Positions 1-10,894 of a stretch of DNA of 64,000 nucleotides are shown piece after piece (within the stretch, counting starts at the first letter, position 1; the number at the start of each line of letters is the position of its first letter). The stretch is from Pocillopora verrucosa (lineage: Eukaryota > Cnidaria > Anthozoa > Scleractinia > Pocilloporidae), in contig NC_089313.1 of NCBI RefSeq assembly GCF_036669915.1, positions 8,836,193-8,900,192 on the forward strand, read 5' to 3'. The notes beneath the pieces are model-generated. The model had not been told where the DNA came from, ran no database searches, and was given only the letters and a program-made list of their open reading frames with translations. The position numbers and the translations under genes are program-made.

Positions 1-262
1 AACGCAAAAAAAGAGAATTGGAGAACAACTAAACTATTTTTGAAACATGTGTCCTAAACCCTTTTCATGGGCAAAAAAAAAGAAAATTTTTTTCCGACGG
101 GAAGTCGAGAGGACCGCTCTTAGCGAGAGAGCGGCACTTAAGTAAAAAAGCTCTCGACCAAAACATGCAGACAAGGAAGTACTGAAATTGAATTCAGCTT
201 TAAACTGAAAATTGAAACTTGTGTATCTGGGAAAGTATAATGCTTTTGAAATATTCCAACAG
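1..262. other. Intron-like sequence upstream of paralogue exon
   Basis: No reading frame can be supported here. The last 70-80 bases before position 263 resemble the intron sequence before 5259, including a shared stretch around 'gatgctttt' or 'aatgctttt' and 'ttccaacag'. This is therefore probably intron of a paralogue of the gene at 2556-5621, cut by the window edge. Confidence 0.5.
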
Positions 263-338
263 ACTGGAGCGGTTGAAGAAAGTCGGTGGCATGATGAAGG
301 AGCGATACGATAAAATTGAAGCCGAGGAACCTGCTAAG
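263..338 (+). CDS. Partial: one exon of a paralogue of the secreted coiled-coil gene
   Basis: This 76-base exon has an acceptor (ttccaacag) before 263 and a donor (AAG|gtacag) after 338. It has the same length and phase (1 base plus 25 codons) as exon 7 of the gene at 2556-5621. The two peptides match at most positions and share the core MKERYDKI. The upstream intron sequence is also similar, so a genomic segment was duplicated rather than an mRNA retrocopied. The rest of this paralogue lies beyond the left edge. I did not find a convincing last exon like the one at 5568-5621 between here and 2556, so this copy may be broken. What the protein does is unknown. Confidence 0.6.
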
Positions 339-1500
339 GTACAGCTTTTGTAGGACGACAGTATGCGTTCAAATGCAAAATATGTTTTCTCGTCAATATG
401 GGTTAGAAGCTTCAGTTTATAGCAAAATGAATGAAGAGTTCTGATCATGAAGAAACACAATATTAATTCAAATAACAGTAACAATAATAATAATAATAAC
501 AGTGCAGAACTGAAAAGGCGAAAACTATTACCTTCGAAAGTGACACGAGGTTTATGTAAGAAACGAGAACCTGTTTTGGTAATCAAAATTGAAATAAAAA
601 CTCTTGAAAATCTAAAAACTGATCTAAAAACCTTTACTTTCAACATGAGAAAGAATTCAAGTTAGTACTTTATCCCAATTCAAGCAAGGAAAATGTTCCT
701 TAACGACTTGCCCCAAGGGAAACAATTTTAATTAAAATTTCGTTCCCCGAAAAACTCCAAACATTTTTAAAATCGTATCATTTCAGACTTAATTATTGAA
801 TACCGAGTCGTGATATTTTGTTCCTTGAAACAGGCGTTATTGACCGCAAGGCATTATACAGGTGGAAAAGACTATCTTGGTGCTCTTGGATGAATAAAAC
901 AAATGGTAAACAAGTTGATGAAAATACTTTTAATTAGAAGAAAGTGATGGCCCCTAAATTCAGTTACATAGAGCCACTATTTATCCGTCTAGACAAATCT
1001 AGTTACCAAACAACACTCTTTTGACGTCATAAACCCTGACAGGAGGTTAAAACTCTCGTTTTGAATCGACTAAAGGCTGAAATAGAAATTATGAGAGGCT
1101 GTTTGCTCATGACATTTTCATTTGTCTTACTTTATATATTTCTCAACAGATATCTTTAGATCTGATGGCGCTTTTGCTTCTTAGCTGTGTGCAACGTTTT
1201 TGCTTCATGATCATCTTAATAAGAAATAAAATAAATTTGGAGCTTATTGCTGCTTCTGATTTCTTAATGCTTTCTACCATTACCTGAGATGCAAAAGTAA
1301 CAATTACCTTTCGGGGGAATCTCCTTAGAAAATTTACAAAAAGCAAAGAGTTGAACCTACGACCTTCCAACGTTTAGTTATTTACCAAATAAGAGGAGAT
1401 TAGATTATTGTCGAGTGGGAATCCAATAAGTGTATGCCTTCCAGGGAGTCCCGCAGCAATAAGAGTAAGCCATCAAAACCGGAATTTAGTGCATTGGTCG
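339..1500. other. Intergenic sequence without a supportable gene
   Basis: The stretch holds a short AAT/AAC microsatellite at about 476-499 and AT-rich sequence. The open frames here (for example 447-665 +, with an Asn run from the microsatellite) have no splice, domain or composition support. Confidence 0.4.
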
Positions 1501-1504
1501 CGGT

Positions 1505-1990
1505 TTTGTTATGGCATCGCTCAATATAAAAAGTTTACCCGCCCATATTGACGACCGTAAGATATTTATGAGAGGTTCAAAAATCCATATATTGTGTGTA
1601 TACAAGCGTGATAGTACATCAGTGATTCAGAAATATATCTACCGGGATTTGACGTCGTTAGAAGGGAACGTGCCGTGAACGGGAGATCTGTTGGCGGTGT
1701 ATGTATTTATTTACCAAACAACATAAATTACCATGTCCGAGAAGACTCCAGTGATGATCAACTGGAATGTCTTGTTATCGAAATCACCGCACCGCATTAC
1801 AGACCTTTTTTTAATAAATACATGATGTAGACCGCCAAGTTCCCAAAAATAAATTTTTAATCAATTTGAAAACCTGGTAGATAAAATTGATTCGGAACGC
1901 AAGGATTTATTCCTACTTACTCGGAGACCTGAATTGTGACATGTTGTAAATAGATAGATTCGGACGCTACTGTTTTTACTTAAGATTTTT
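1505..1990 (+). pseudogene. Decayed non-LTR retrotransposon endonuclease (EN) remnant
   Basis: From the ATG at 1511 the translation begins MASLNIKSLPAHID, closely resembling the start of the EN domain in the elements at 36.6 kb (MASLNITSLLKHIDE) and 13.7 kb (MASLNINQLTTHIDE). With frame changes it continues through recognisable pieces: a GFDVVRRER-like segment near 1645, a GGVCIYL segment near 1692, a LVIEI segment near 1772 and a DKIDSER segment near 1880. The order matches the EN domain of the SGNH/EN/RT family elsewhere in the window. Several frameshifts and stops make it non-functional. It is older than the 36-41 kb copies because it is far more diverged. Confidence 0.7.
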
Positions 1991-2555
1991 CATCGAGTTT
2001 CAATAAAGATACAAAGCTTAGGCATCAGATATCGACATCCCTATACTTAAAGTATGCAGGAAGTTTGTCACCATGAACCTATTTCAACAACCATTTTCAA
2101 AGAGTTCTGGAGAAACCAGGGAACATTTCAATGACAAAGAGTTGCAACGTTTTCAATTCATTCCACACCGCCACACACGTAATGAATTACACCTAAATCG
2201 AAGAGATCTATGATTGATTTGAGGTCTGTGTTTCAAATTCGCTGCATGTGTATTAGTGTTCGATTAATTTCCCCCACGATATTACAATTACTCGTCAAGG
2301 TATAATTGCACCTAATTATATCTTAAACAAAAAGAATTGCAAGGGGAAGTGTGCGTGCATGTGGAATCTAGCAATCGAATTTTTTCATCTCCAATAACCT
2401 CTTGCAAAGCTTATTTAAAAACCATCCGTTGGTCTCAGCTTTGTTGTCCAATGATTCTAAACATAGCAAATCGAATTTAACAAGTTGTCTTATTTAATGC
2501 GGGCGATCCTTTCGGCCAAAAAGTGTGTAGCTAACAGGCGTAAGAACTGAGCGTG

Positions 2556-5500
2556 ATGGTGTCCTGCACTGTGCTCCGTTGTTTTTGCCTTACCCTTATG
2601 TTTGTTCTTGTTGCGCTTGCTTCAAATGGGTAAGAATCTTCCTTTCTGTCCCTCAAAATTCAAGTTATTAGATTTACACACTGGATTTCCACTTAATTAT
2701 TTCACCGAGAATTGTATGTTCTCTTTTCCTAACCAGGTGCAAATTTCCCAGTGAACTGGAGAATAAACACAAGAGGTGAACTGAAAGAATATCACAGATT
2801 TCTAGTCTATATGAAATAAATCTAAGCTTATATAGATAACACGCGAATCCAAGGTGGATGACGCCCGCAGCCGCTCATTCTTCCAGAAATTATCGTTTGA
2901 AAGAACTTCATCTTTTATCGTCTGAAAGATCCGCTTATTTTCCTAAAGGAAATAATTGCCAGAAAATGTATATAATAGATGGTGGATACAGCCAGTTTTG
3001 GCTTTTTGCTTTAATTTTTCTCTTCCCTTGAGCTAAAATATTTTTCTCCGCCAGGGTTCAAGGAAAGGAGAGCGTAAATTTGGCCTGCGAGTTTCAGATT
3101 TTAATCATTTTCCTTTATAATGTAGGATCGAAACTAATTAAAAGAACGTCATTAGAGAAAACAGTTATCTTAAATTGCAACAAAATTGAGCTTTGGTCGC
3201 CTAAAAGATAGTTCAGTTTTTTCTCCATCAAACACTAAAAACTGAATAAAAAAGGTTTATTTGCAAAGAAAGTGGTTACTTAAAGGGAGAATAAGGTGAA
3301 GGGTTTGGCTCTGATGATGACTTTCACTAAGGTTGTCGAAGGATCAGTCACTCCCTTCGAAAACAGTGTCTCTCAAGATTGATCTCACCCGGACGATAAG
3401 GCAGGACGTTCCAGCTTTAAGAGAACGTTGACTGCACCATAATCATAATTTAACCAAAATTGTTCATCGATCTTAGCCTGAAAAGCAAGTTTAAGGAGCT
3501 TAAGGATAACTTGACGAACACCCGCTCAGCAATAAAGGCAAAGGAAAAGGAAAATCTGTTGACCAAAAAGGTTAGTACAACTTCTACCCTATTGATAAAC
3601 TTTGGTTGCTCAGATCATAAAGCAACAGGCCCAACTGTTATAGAGCTTCTCTATCCTCTGCTTGTTAATTATGTCTGTTAAGTTGTTATTGTTGTTGGTT
3701 TTTTTCCTTTTTTGGTTTTCAATTTTTTGACGATACAGATACTACTGGAAAAGATGCAGGCAATCACCACCAAGTAAGACATTGTTTTCATTTATGTTAT
3801 TTGCGATGGATTCTTTATCTCTGAATTGGTGAGATCTTCAAGGAACAGTTTGCACATCGTGAGAACAAATTACAAATATTAAGAGGGAAAACAATTTACA
3901 GATATGCTTTGCTTAGGTCTGGTTCGAATTCACACCTTTATGACTGACTGTTGATTGAGACTTAAACTTTTTAACGCCGTAGACATAGTGGGTAAGTTGT
4001 AATGCTTCTTTTTCAAGGGAGGGGAGTTAGTCTAAAAGTAAAATGTATGCATCCACCTGAAGTGACTTTCCTTTCTACCAAACACAGCATTGTGGCCTTG
4101 GAAAATGATACTCAAGATTTCATGGACAAACTGGAAAATTTCTGTGATGTCTGCCCAAAAGTATGTGATGTTTTAGAGGCCAATTTTTTAGCGAGTCGGG
4201 AAGGCCAACAAACGAGAAACACTGTTGAATAGCCTTTTTTGCATATCCCCGTGATCGCTCTGCCATGCTTCATTGCGCTCCTGGGTCAAAAATTTTGTGG
4301 TTCCATCAAAACGCGTCCGTTTTATCGTTCGGTGCTTGACCCAATGACCCAGCTTTTCTGGTCAAGATGATTAACGAGCTCAACCTTGATTTAGATACCG
4401 CCAAGATCAATATCAAGGTTTACTTTATACAAGAAAGTGTATTTTGTTTTTCGCCCGCACTGATTATGTAGTTCGCAAGTGATTGACAAGTTCTATTTAT
4501 CTCGAAGCAGCTGAAGAGACAAAATTGCGTGTGAATAATTTGACTCCCGACCATTTTTTGGTGTAATGACAGATATAAACTAACTTTTTGTTTCTGTGTG
4601 GTATGTTATAAACTTCAGTGGCGAGGTAAATATCCACAACTTTCACCGACACTAAAGTGAAAGTTGTGGATATTTACCTCGCCACTTCGCGTCCCGGTTA
4701 ATATCCACTACTATTCACTCCCAGTTCACAGAACAAGTAATGATTTTTTTCTTGCCCATTTACAGGATCGTTGCCAGTCCATTTTGAATCGAAATAATAA
4801 CCGGTAAGCGGAATCTCACTGTTCAGCACCAGAAAAGTACCATAATTATGCCGGATTCAGGCTAGTTTCAAACCATCTTTTGGTTTTAATTTCTTTGTAG
4901 TAGGCTATAATACCAAAAAAAATATTCCTCGATTGAGGTAGCTAGCAGAATAGTGCACGAGAAATTTTGATGTCGCCTCAAAACCGGTCTTAAGAAAAAC
5001 AGTGAATTCTGGTAATTATTGCTTTGAGAAAAACAAAAAAAAAAGAAGAGCGGAATAAAGGTTGGCAAGTGTTTACCAAGGAATAATGCCCATTGCCTCA
5101 CAGACCATAGCGGCCGAGCCAAACATCTAATGATATGTTTTAGGGAAAACGTTTGGTTGTTACGTGTAAACTGGGAAGTACTAAATTCAGATGCAACTTG
5201 AAACCGAAAATAGCCACTTATTTAGTATAATAATGATGCTTTTGCAAAATTCCAACAGCCTGGAGCGAATGAAGGAAGTTGGAGATATGATTAAGGAGCG
5301 ATACGACAAAATAGACGCCGAGGAGTCTGGTCAGGTATGCTAGTGAAAAGTGTTACGGGAAAATTTACTGATTTTCCTGTGTGTGTTATTCGGAACATAT
5401 TTATTCGTAAACTTTCACATTTAACCATTTCAAGTCCTTTCATTTTAATAAATCAAAAAATGCATAAAAGCCACAGTAGCTTTTGAATAGATTTTTGTTG

Positions 5501-5621
5501 TTACTCGCTTTCATCGTATGCACCTGCTTGTCGGCACTTTAGTTATTTATTACATGGTTTTTTTTAGGTAAATATAAGTGTTAATGGTCTTTCTGGAAAC
5601 ATTGGCTTTCATGGTAGATAG
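2556..5621 (+). CDS. Secreted small coiled-coil protein, eight short exons, unknown family
   Basis: Proposed exons are 2556-2629, 2737-2775, 3477-3570, 3739-3773, 4088-4160, 4766-4803, 5259-5334 and 5568-5621 (TAG). Each has AG before and GT after, all phases agree, and the sum is 483 bases, or 160 residues plus stop. Residues 1-25 form a signal peptide with a hydrophobic core (LTLMFVLVALAS). The rest is charged and helical, with heptad-like stretches at about 30-98 and 118-140. It has four cysteines after the signal (26, 100, 103, 108) and three N-glycosylation sequons (N49, N87, N145). No transmembrane segment follows, so it is probably secreted. The start is the ATG that opens the signal peptide. 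I do not recognise the family, and no function is proposed. Intron 5 holds a perfect palindrome, and a related exon lies at 263-338. The model was read by eye, so an extra or alternative exon is possible. Confidence 0.72.
4617..4686. repeat. Perfect 30-bp inverted repeat with 10-base loop (MITE-like)
   Basis: Bases 4617-4646 are the exact reverse complement of 4657-4686, separated by 10 bases. It lies in intron 5 of the secreted coiled-coil gene, well away from both splice sites. Perfect arms suggest a recently inserted foldback or MITE-type unit. A related motif (ggttaatatccac) follows at about 4697, which may be a further piece of the same repeat. Confidence 0.85.
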
Positions 5622-6061
5622 CAGCTGAGTTTATACGCGTAAATTTAATTTCTTTTCATGCGATGGTTTCCAAACCAATCTTGCATAGATAGGCAGAAAC
5701 TTTTAACTGTTTTTCCGTTTTTATCTCCTGAGCTGCGCTACTGCAATTAAGATAGGTAGTTTTCTAATTCAGAGCTGTAAAATTGCACCTAAGTTTCCTA
5801 CGTTAATGGCCTAGAGGTTGTTGCATCCGTCTTTTTAATTTTGAGATACTTTCCGTCGTAGAAACAGATGGAATAATTAAGTAGTTTTCGTTTAACTTCA
5901 AAGAGACTTTTTTCCGCTCCTTTGTGTCCTTATTCAAATATTGCGATTTGTGTAACAATAGCACTTCACACCAGTTACTTCTTAAGCAAGTACCTTGTAC
6001 AGCTTTGATGATTACAAACTAGAGTATGCTAGAGGTCATGTCGCTTGTTGGCCTGACCTAG

Positions 6062-6067
6062 AATAAA
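6062..6067 (+). promoter_or_regulatory. Candidate polyadenylation signal AATAAA
   Basis: This is the first clear AATAAA I noticed downstream of the TAG at 5619-5621. It would give the secreted coiled-coil gene a 3' UTR of about 0.45 kb. The assignment rests only on position and sequence. Confidence 0.35.
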
Positions 6068-6907
6068 AGTACTGTGGAACCAAAGATTGTCTTATCCTTG
6101 ACGTCCGTATAAGCTCGCTCGAAGTAGATCTCCGTGTACCAGGAAATCGTGACGAGTTTCCGTTCTCGCTGCCAAGTCGTCTCTACAGAGTTATTCCCCC
6201 CAGTTGTTATTGTGCCGTCCGCGAAGAGTCAGTTTTCCAGTTTAGCGAGCGAAAACTTATCGTCACAAAAGCAACAAACAATACGAAAAAATACTACATA
6301 TATGTTTTGTAAAGTAACACCGGTAAGGAGCTTTAATTAGTATAAGAAGTAATAACAGAACAACAACAACAGTAATGACATTAAAAATAATGATACTAAT
6401 AATAATAACAATTATCTAAGTGTCTATTTTTTCGATACAATAGATCTTGAATGCAATTGCCCCGGTCCAAACTATTTTTGTTCTCTCAAGTAACTGTCCA
6501 ACGAAAGGGTTTCTGTTAAAAAATCGTAATCAACCACAAGACATTGCGAGCTTAGTCCGCCATTTTCTATGTCATCTAAATTCGAGAAATTTCCAATGTG
6601 GTCTATCATCCAAGTGCATCCGAGCGATTTAGGTATATTTTAAGGTCTGAAATTCTGGTAGCAGCCTTCTGAAATTATCAGTGGTATAATCTGGATAGTT
6701 GTGTAGCAGTTTCTTGCAATTTTCTTGACAAAATTTTTGTTTGTAACTAGAAAAGTCGAAGGCATCTCGCTTCCCTACACATGGAAGACCTAAAGCCACT
6801 GCACCAAGCTTCGTACAGGACGCATAAAACAAAAAGCCAGTGACCAGTTAAAACTTGAAGTATTGACCAGCCTGCATAACACTAAAAGCTGTTGAAGGCC
6901 TTAATGT

Positions 6908-7040
6908 AATAACTGTCCTAAATGTAATAAAATCATAAATGTTATAACTTTTGGTCCCTAATGTAATAAAGTCCTACATGTTTGGTCCTAAATGTAAAAA
7001 AGTTCAAAATGTAATGTCATTTAGTCCTATATGTAATAAG
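6908..7040. repeat. Degenerate short tandem repeat (CCTAAATGTAATAAAGT-like)
   Basis: The words 'taaatgtaataa', 'cctacatg', 'cctaaatgtaa' and 'cctatatgtaataa' recur at irregular spacing of about 20-35 bases. This is a decayed tandem array without coding potential. Confidence 0.5.
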
Positions 7041-9100
7041 CCTCCAATGCAATCGTTTAACTCCGACAGTGCATTTTTGTTATAGCGACACCCACATTGA
7101 AATGTTAAAGTGACAGCTGTTGCACCAAAAAATCCTCTGACTAGTATTCATGTCACATTGCGAGCTCGCTGATATCAATCAGCGTCTTCTTATTTGCTAG
7201 ACTTAAGTCGAGAAGCATTGCTGCAAACCGTTATACTGACGAACAATTGGCATCAAATGACAGCTACCAAAATAACGAGTACGCTGACCAATACCTTTCC
7301 GTATATCACTGACTCAGACCCTAAAGTACAATAGATTTTGAAAAAATGTGATAACGTAATACTTGAGTGATCAGTGATGGAGTTAACAAGGCATAAACCA
7401 AATTACAAACTTGGATAAGGGAGTCCACTGACTTGTAGGTCAGACAATTTGGAGGCTGGGATATACATTTTTTGAACATAGGATATTGCATTTCTAGCCC
7501 TCCATGGCGTCACTCCACCTTAGTAATCAGTTCACGTACGATGTAACTATAAGTGGAAACTGTTAAGCTTTCTTTTTTCATTTATTTATTTATTTATCTA
7601 TTCATTTTCTCCCCTCACGGCGGGGTGAAGAGATGAAGACAAAAAATGAAATAAAAACTTAAGATCTACTGTGGAATATAATGATGTTCTCTCTTGACCA
7701 AGCTTATTCGGTCAAGATGGCAGGATATTAACCTCGTTCTTTTTCTGCGTTTTTATGGACCGAGACGAAGGATTCTCTGAGGCAACAGCTGTCACTTAAA
7801 CATCTCAACCTGCTACCACAACAATGCACTAACGCAGTTAAATGATTACATTGAAGACGTATTACATGACACGATTTTAAACTTCCGTTTTCATAGATTA
7901 GTTTTGACTAGAATATATTTTGATGACTTTTCTTTGCGATGTGATTTTGAATGAGGTGCCATTTCCCCGTCAGTATGTTTTCAAGGTTAGGTAAAGCCGG
8001 ATGATATTGCATTACAAAAGGCAACATTTTCTTCTGTGTGCTGTTTTCTTTGATTTTAAATGACCCTTCTCTACTGGAACACACAACTCCAGACATGTAT
8101 TTCACCAGAACTTCGTCAAGTATCCTCTATTCCCTTCTTTGGTCGTATTTCAAAGCTCTGTACGTTTTTTATTAAATGTGAATTGCGTCGGATTTGTTTT
8201 CAGGATGTTTAACGCTTCTCTCTAAGCGAATCCTTCCTTTACACCACGTAAAAAGTGTTTGCGGGCCGGCATGAGTTAATACGAACGAATTTTTCGCAGT
8301 TGTCTGTACGTTAAAAAAAAAACAGAGGAGTGGTTGACAAGGATCCTTTAAGATGCTTCATCAAAATCATTCCTCACATATTGAAGGTTTTTTTTTAATC
8401 TAAATCTTACAAAAAGCTTTGAAAAAAATCAAAACATATTTTAGTGGTTCGTTTTATACCCAAACTACTGTTTTAACTTTATTGATTTCGTTTTACTTAA
8501 GAGTCTTACGTACGTCAACATTGTTTCGTGCTTACTACATCAGAAATATAATTTTTTGGCGTTAAGAAAACCAAAAGAATTCTTGACTACGTGGCCAATG
8601 GATCCTTCTGAGAATATAGAAAATATTGGAAAACTCAAAAACTTGAGCAAGATCTTCCCTTTATTTGGGATAGCTCTTTTTATAATTTCGAATAAACACC
8701 AGATAGAGTATTTTCTCTTCTTCTTTCTGTTTAATTTATCTGTCTAAAAGTCTTTCAGCTCTGTTTCCCTCAAGTAATTCTCATTATTTACTCTGTCGGG
8801 GTTTTTTTCTTGCTAAAAAACTAAAGAAAAACAACAATTTATCATGGGCTCAAATAATCTTTTGATATGAAGCAAATACAATTATACCAAGCACAATATG
8901 TATAAATATAAATGGCTAACTTTTGTATCTAATTGGCAGAAAGGCATTTTTTATTTCTATATTTCACATGGAGGGCGTCGATAGTAACTCTCCGAAAAGA
9001 AAAAAATATAAAAAGATAAATATAAAAATGACCTTGATGTGCAAGGTAACAAGGGATCCCCGCCGACAGTCAGCGACCAGTACGTCATAGCCACCACCGT
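7041..9100. other. Intergenic, no supportable gene
   Basis: This is AT-rich sequence with a short ATTT-rich simple repeat near 7578-7604. Open frames here (such as 7908-8105 - and 8556-8747 +) lack motifs, splice support or a relationship to neighbours. Confidence 0.4.
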
Positions 9101-9149
9101 CACATCTAATTTAATTTAAACCTGTTTTTCTCATCCACTTCAAGGCCTG

Positions 9150-10745
9150 ATGAAGGGATTCACTGGCACTTCCTCCTCCAACAAGGTGTTCGTAGAATCG
9201 ACCCATCAGCTGCTCTGTCTGAAAATGCCTACACGTGGACAGAATATTCTAGATCAATTTCTTTCGAATATGGGTGAGCTATATTGTGAAGCACAACTTC
9301 TACCACCGCATGGTCGATCTGATCATCAGTGCATCCTATTCTCTCCTTTAAACCAGCAGCGGCATGGGAAAGCAATATCTAGATCTGTAAGGACGTTTAA
9401 GCCTGATAATCTACGTTCTTTAAGGCTTAAACTTAATTTGGAAAGCTGGAGTGCTGTTTACGAAGCATCTGATGTTGATGAAAAAGTTGAGGCATTCAAC
9501 AACATAATAACTAATTCTCTTGACACCTGTACTCCCCTGCGTCACGTGCGTTTGCATCCTAGTGACAAGGAGAGGATGACGCCGCATATTAAAGATCAGA
9601 TAGGTGCTAGACAAAAGGCTTGGGTTAAAGGTGACAAGGAAAGCGTGGAATGGTAGCAGCCCTTATAGTGCTAGAAGCGTAAATTTTATGAAAGGAAGGC
9701 CTGCGATATCCGTTATACGAATCCAAGCAAGTGGTTTAAATATATCTACTCGCTCTGTGGTGCCCAGCAGTTATCAAGAACCCCAACTGCGCCTAACTAG
9801 GCTGAACTACAGAAAACAGCGGACCTTCTGCTCGATGCTTTTGTTGCTCCTTGGAAGGACCGAGAGACCACCGCACTGTCAGTCAGCGAGGTTGCCAGTG
9901 AATTGGACGACAGACCTCCGCCTGTTCCAAACATTGGGCAAGTTAAAGCCATACTCAAACATGTGAATCCGAGGAAAGCAACAGGTGTTGACGGTGTGCC
10001 TGAGTGGCTCCTTAAACGGTTTCACGAAGAACTGGCACCTGTTGTACACGATATTATTTGTGCCAGTATAGTACAGTCCAAGTATCCTACTAGTTACAAG
10101 CATGCTTTGGTCAGCCCGGTACCTAAGGTTGATAATCCCACGGATATAGACGATGACTTTAGGCAGATTTCAGTTTTGCCACAAGTCGCCAAGGTACTGG
10201 AGAGGATCCAGCTTAAGCTAAACCTAAAGGACCTAAGTCTTAATGCTTCCCAACACGCTTTTACGGCGGACAGATCTACTATGACTGCGCTTGCCAGCAT
10301 CACACAAGACTGGTATAACGTTACAGATTCTGGAAGTCTATATAATGGCGTGCATGTGGTCTTTGTAGAATTCCGAAAAGCCTTCGATCTGGTGGATCAT
10401 GGCGTTCTGTTGACTAAACTCGCGGGCATGGGCATCACCATGAGCTTTTGGAAATGGACTCAGAGCTACCTATCAGGCAGAACACAGCAGGTTAAGCTCC
10501 CGGGAGTCCTCTCCAGACATGGTGAGGTGATTGCTGGTGTACCCCAGGGCGGTGTCATTTCTCCTACACTTTTTAATGTGCTTGTCAACGATATTGAGGA
10601 CTGCATCCTAAGGGGAACACCTGTATCCACTTGCAAGTACGCTGATGACTGCACCCTATACGAACTTGTTTTTAAGGACTCTGTCAGTCAAATGCAGGAT
10701 GCTGTGACTTACTTGGAAAGATGGGCTGTGCAGAATAAAATGGAG
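9150..10745 (+). pseudogene. Outer non-LTR retrotransposon, 5' part (EN end and RT core)
   Basis: The first segment (9150-9656) carries the C-terminal end of an apurinic-type endonuclease (GRSDHQCILFSP, the SDH motif). After a scrambled, frameshifted linker, the frame at 9903-10745 gives reverse transcriptase: KATGVDGVPEWLLK, AFDLVDHGVLLTKL, the GVPQGGVISPTLFNVLVNDI box and the catalytic KYADDCTLY motif near 10640. It stops after MEL at about 10745, where an opposite-strand element has inserted. The remainder resumes at about 14205. It is 5'-truncated (most of EN is missing) and frameshifted, so inactive. It belongs to the EN-RT non-LTR retrotransposons of Jockey/CR1/L2 type; the exact clade was not determined. 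Confidence 0.85.
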
Positions 10746-10894
10746 CTTTCATTTCATTTATTTCATTTCATTTTATTTTTATTTAAACACGGTCAATTCA
10801 TCAGCCTAAAAAATACATATCACATACACTAGAATATGTAAAACTCAAACTATATACTATAACACTAAAAGCTGTTTTCCGTGAGTGCCGTGCG

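Noticed and set aside
200..646. 148-codon minus-strand frame with a Leu run
   Set aside because: It reads through the same microsatellite and across the supported plus-strand exon at 263-338; it has no recognisable domain.
447..665. 72-codon frame with an Asn run
   Set aside because: The Asn run is a translated AAT/AAC microsatellite; no homologous exon pattern or domain is seen.
4886..5122. 78-codon minus-strand frame
   Set aside because: It lies in intron 6 of the plus-strand gene and is rich in Phe from A-tracts; no support.
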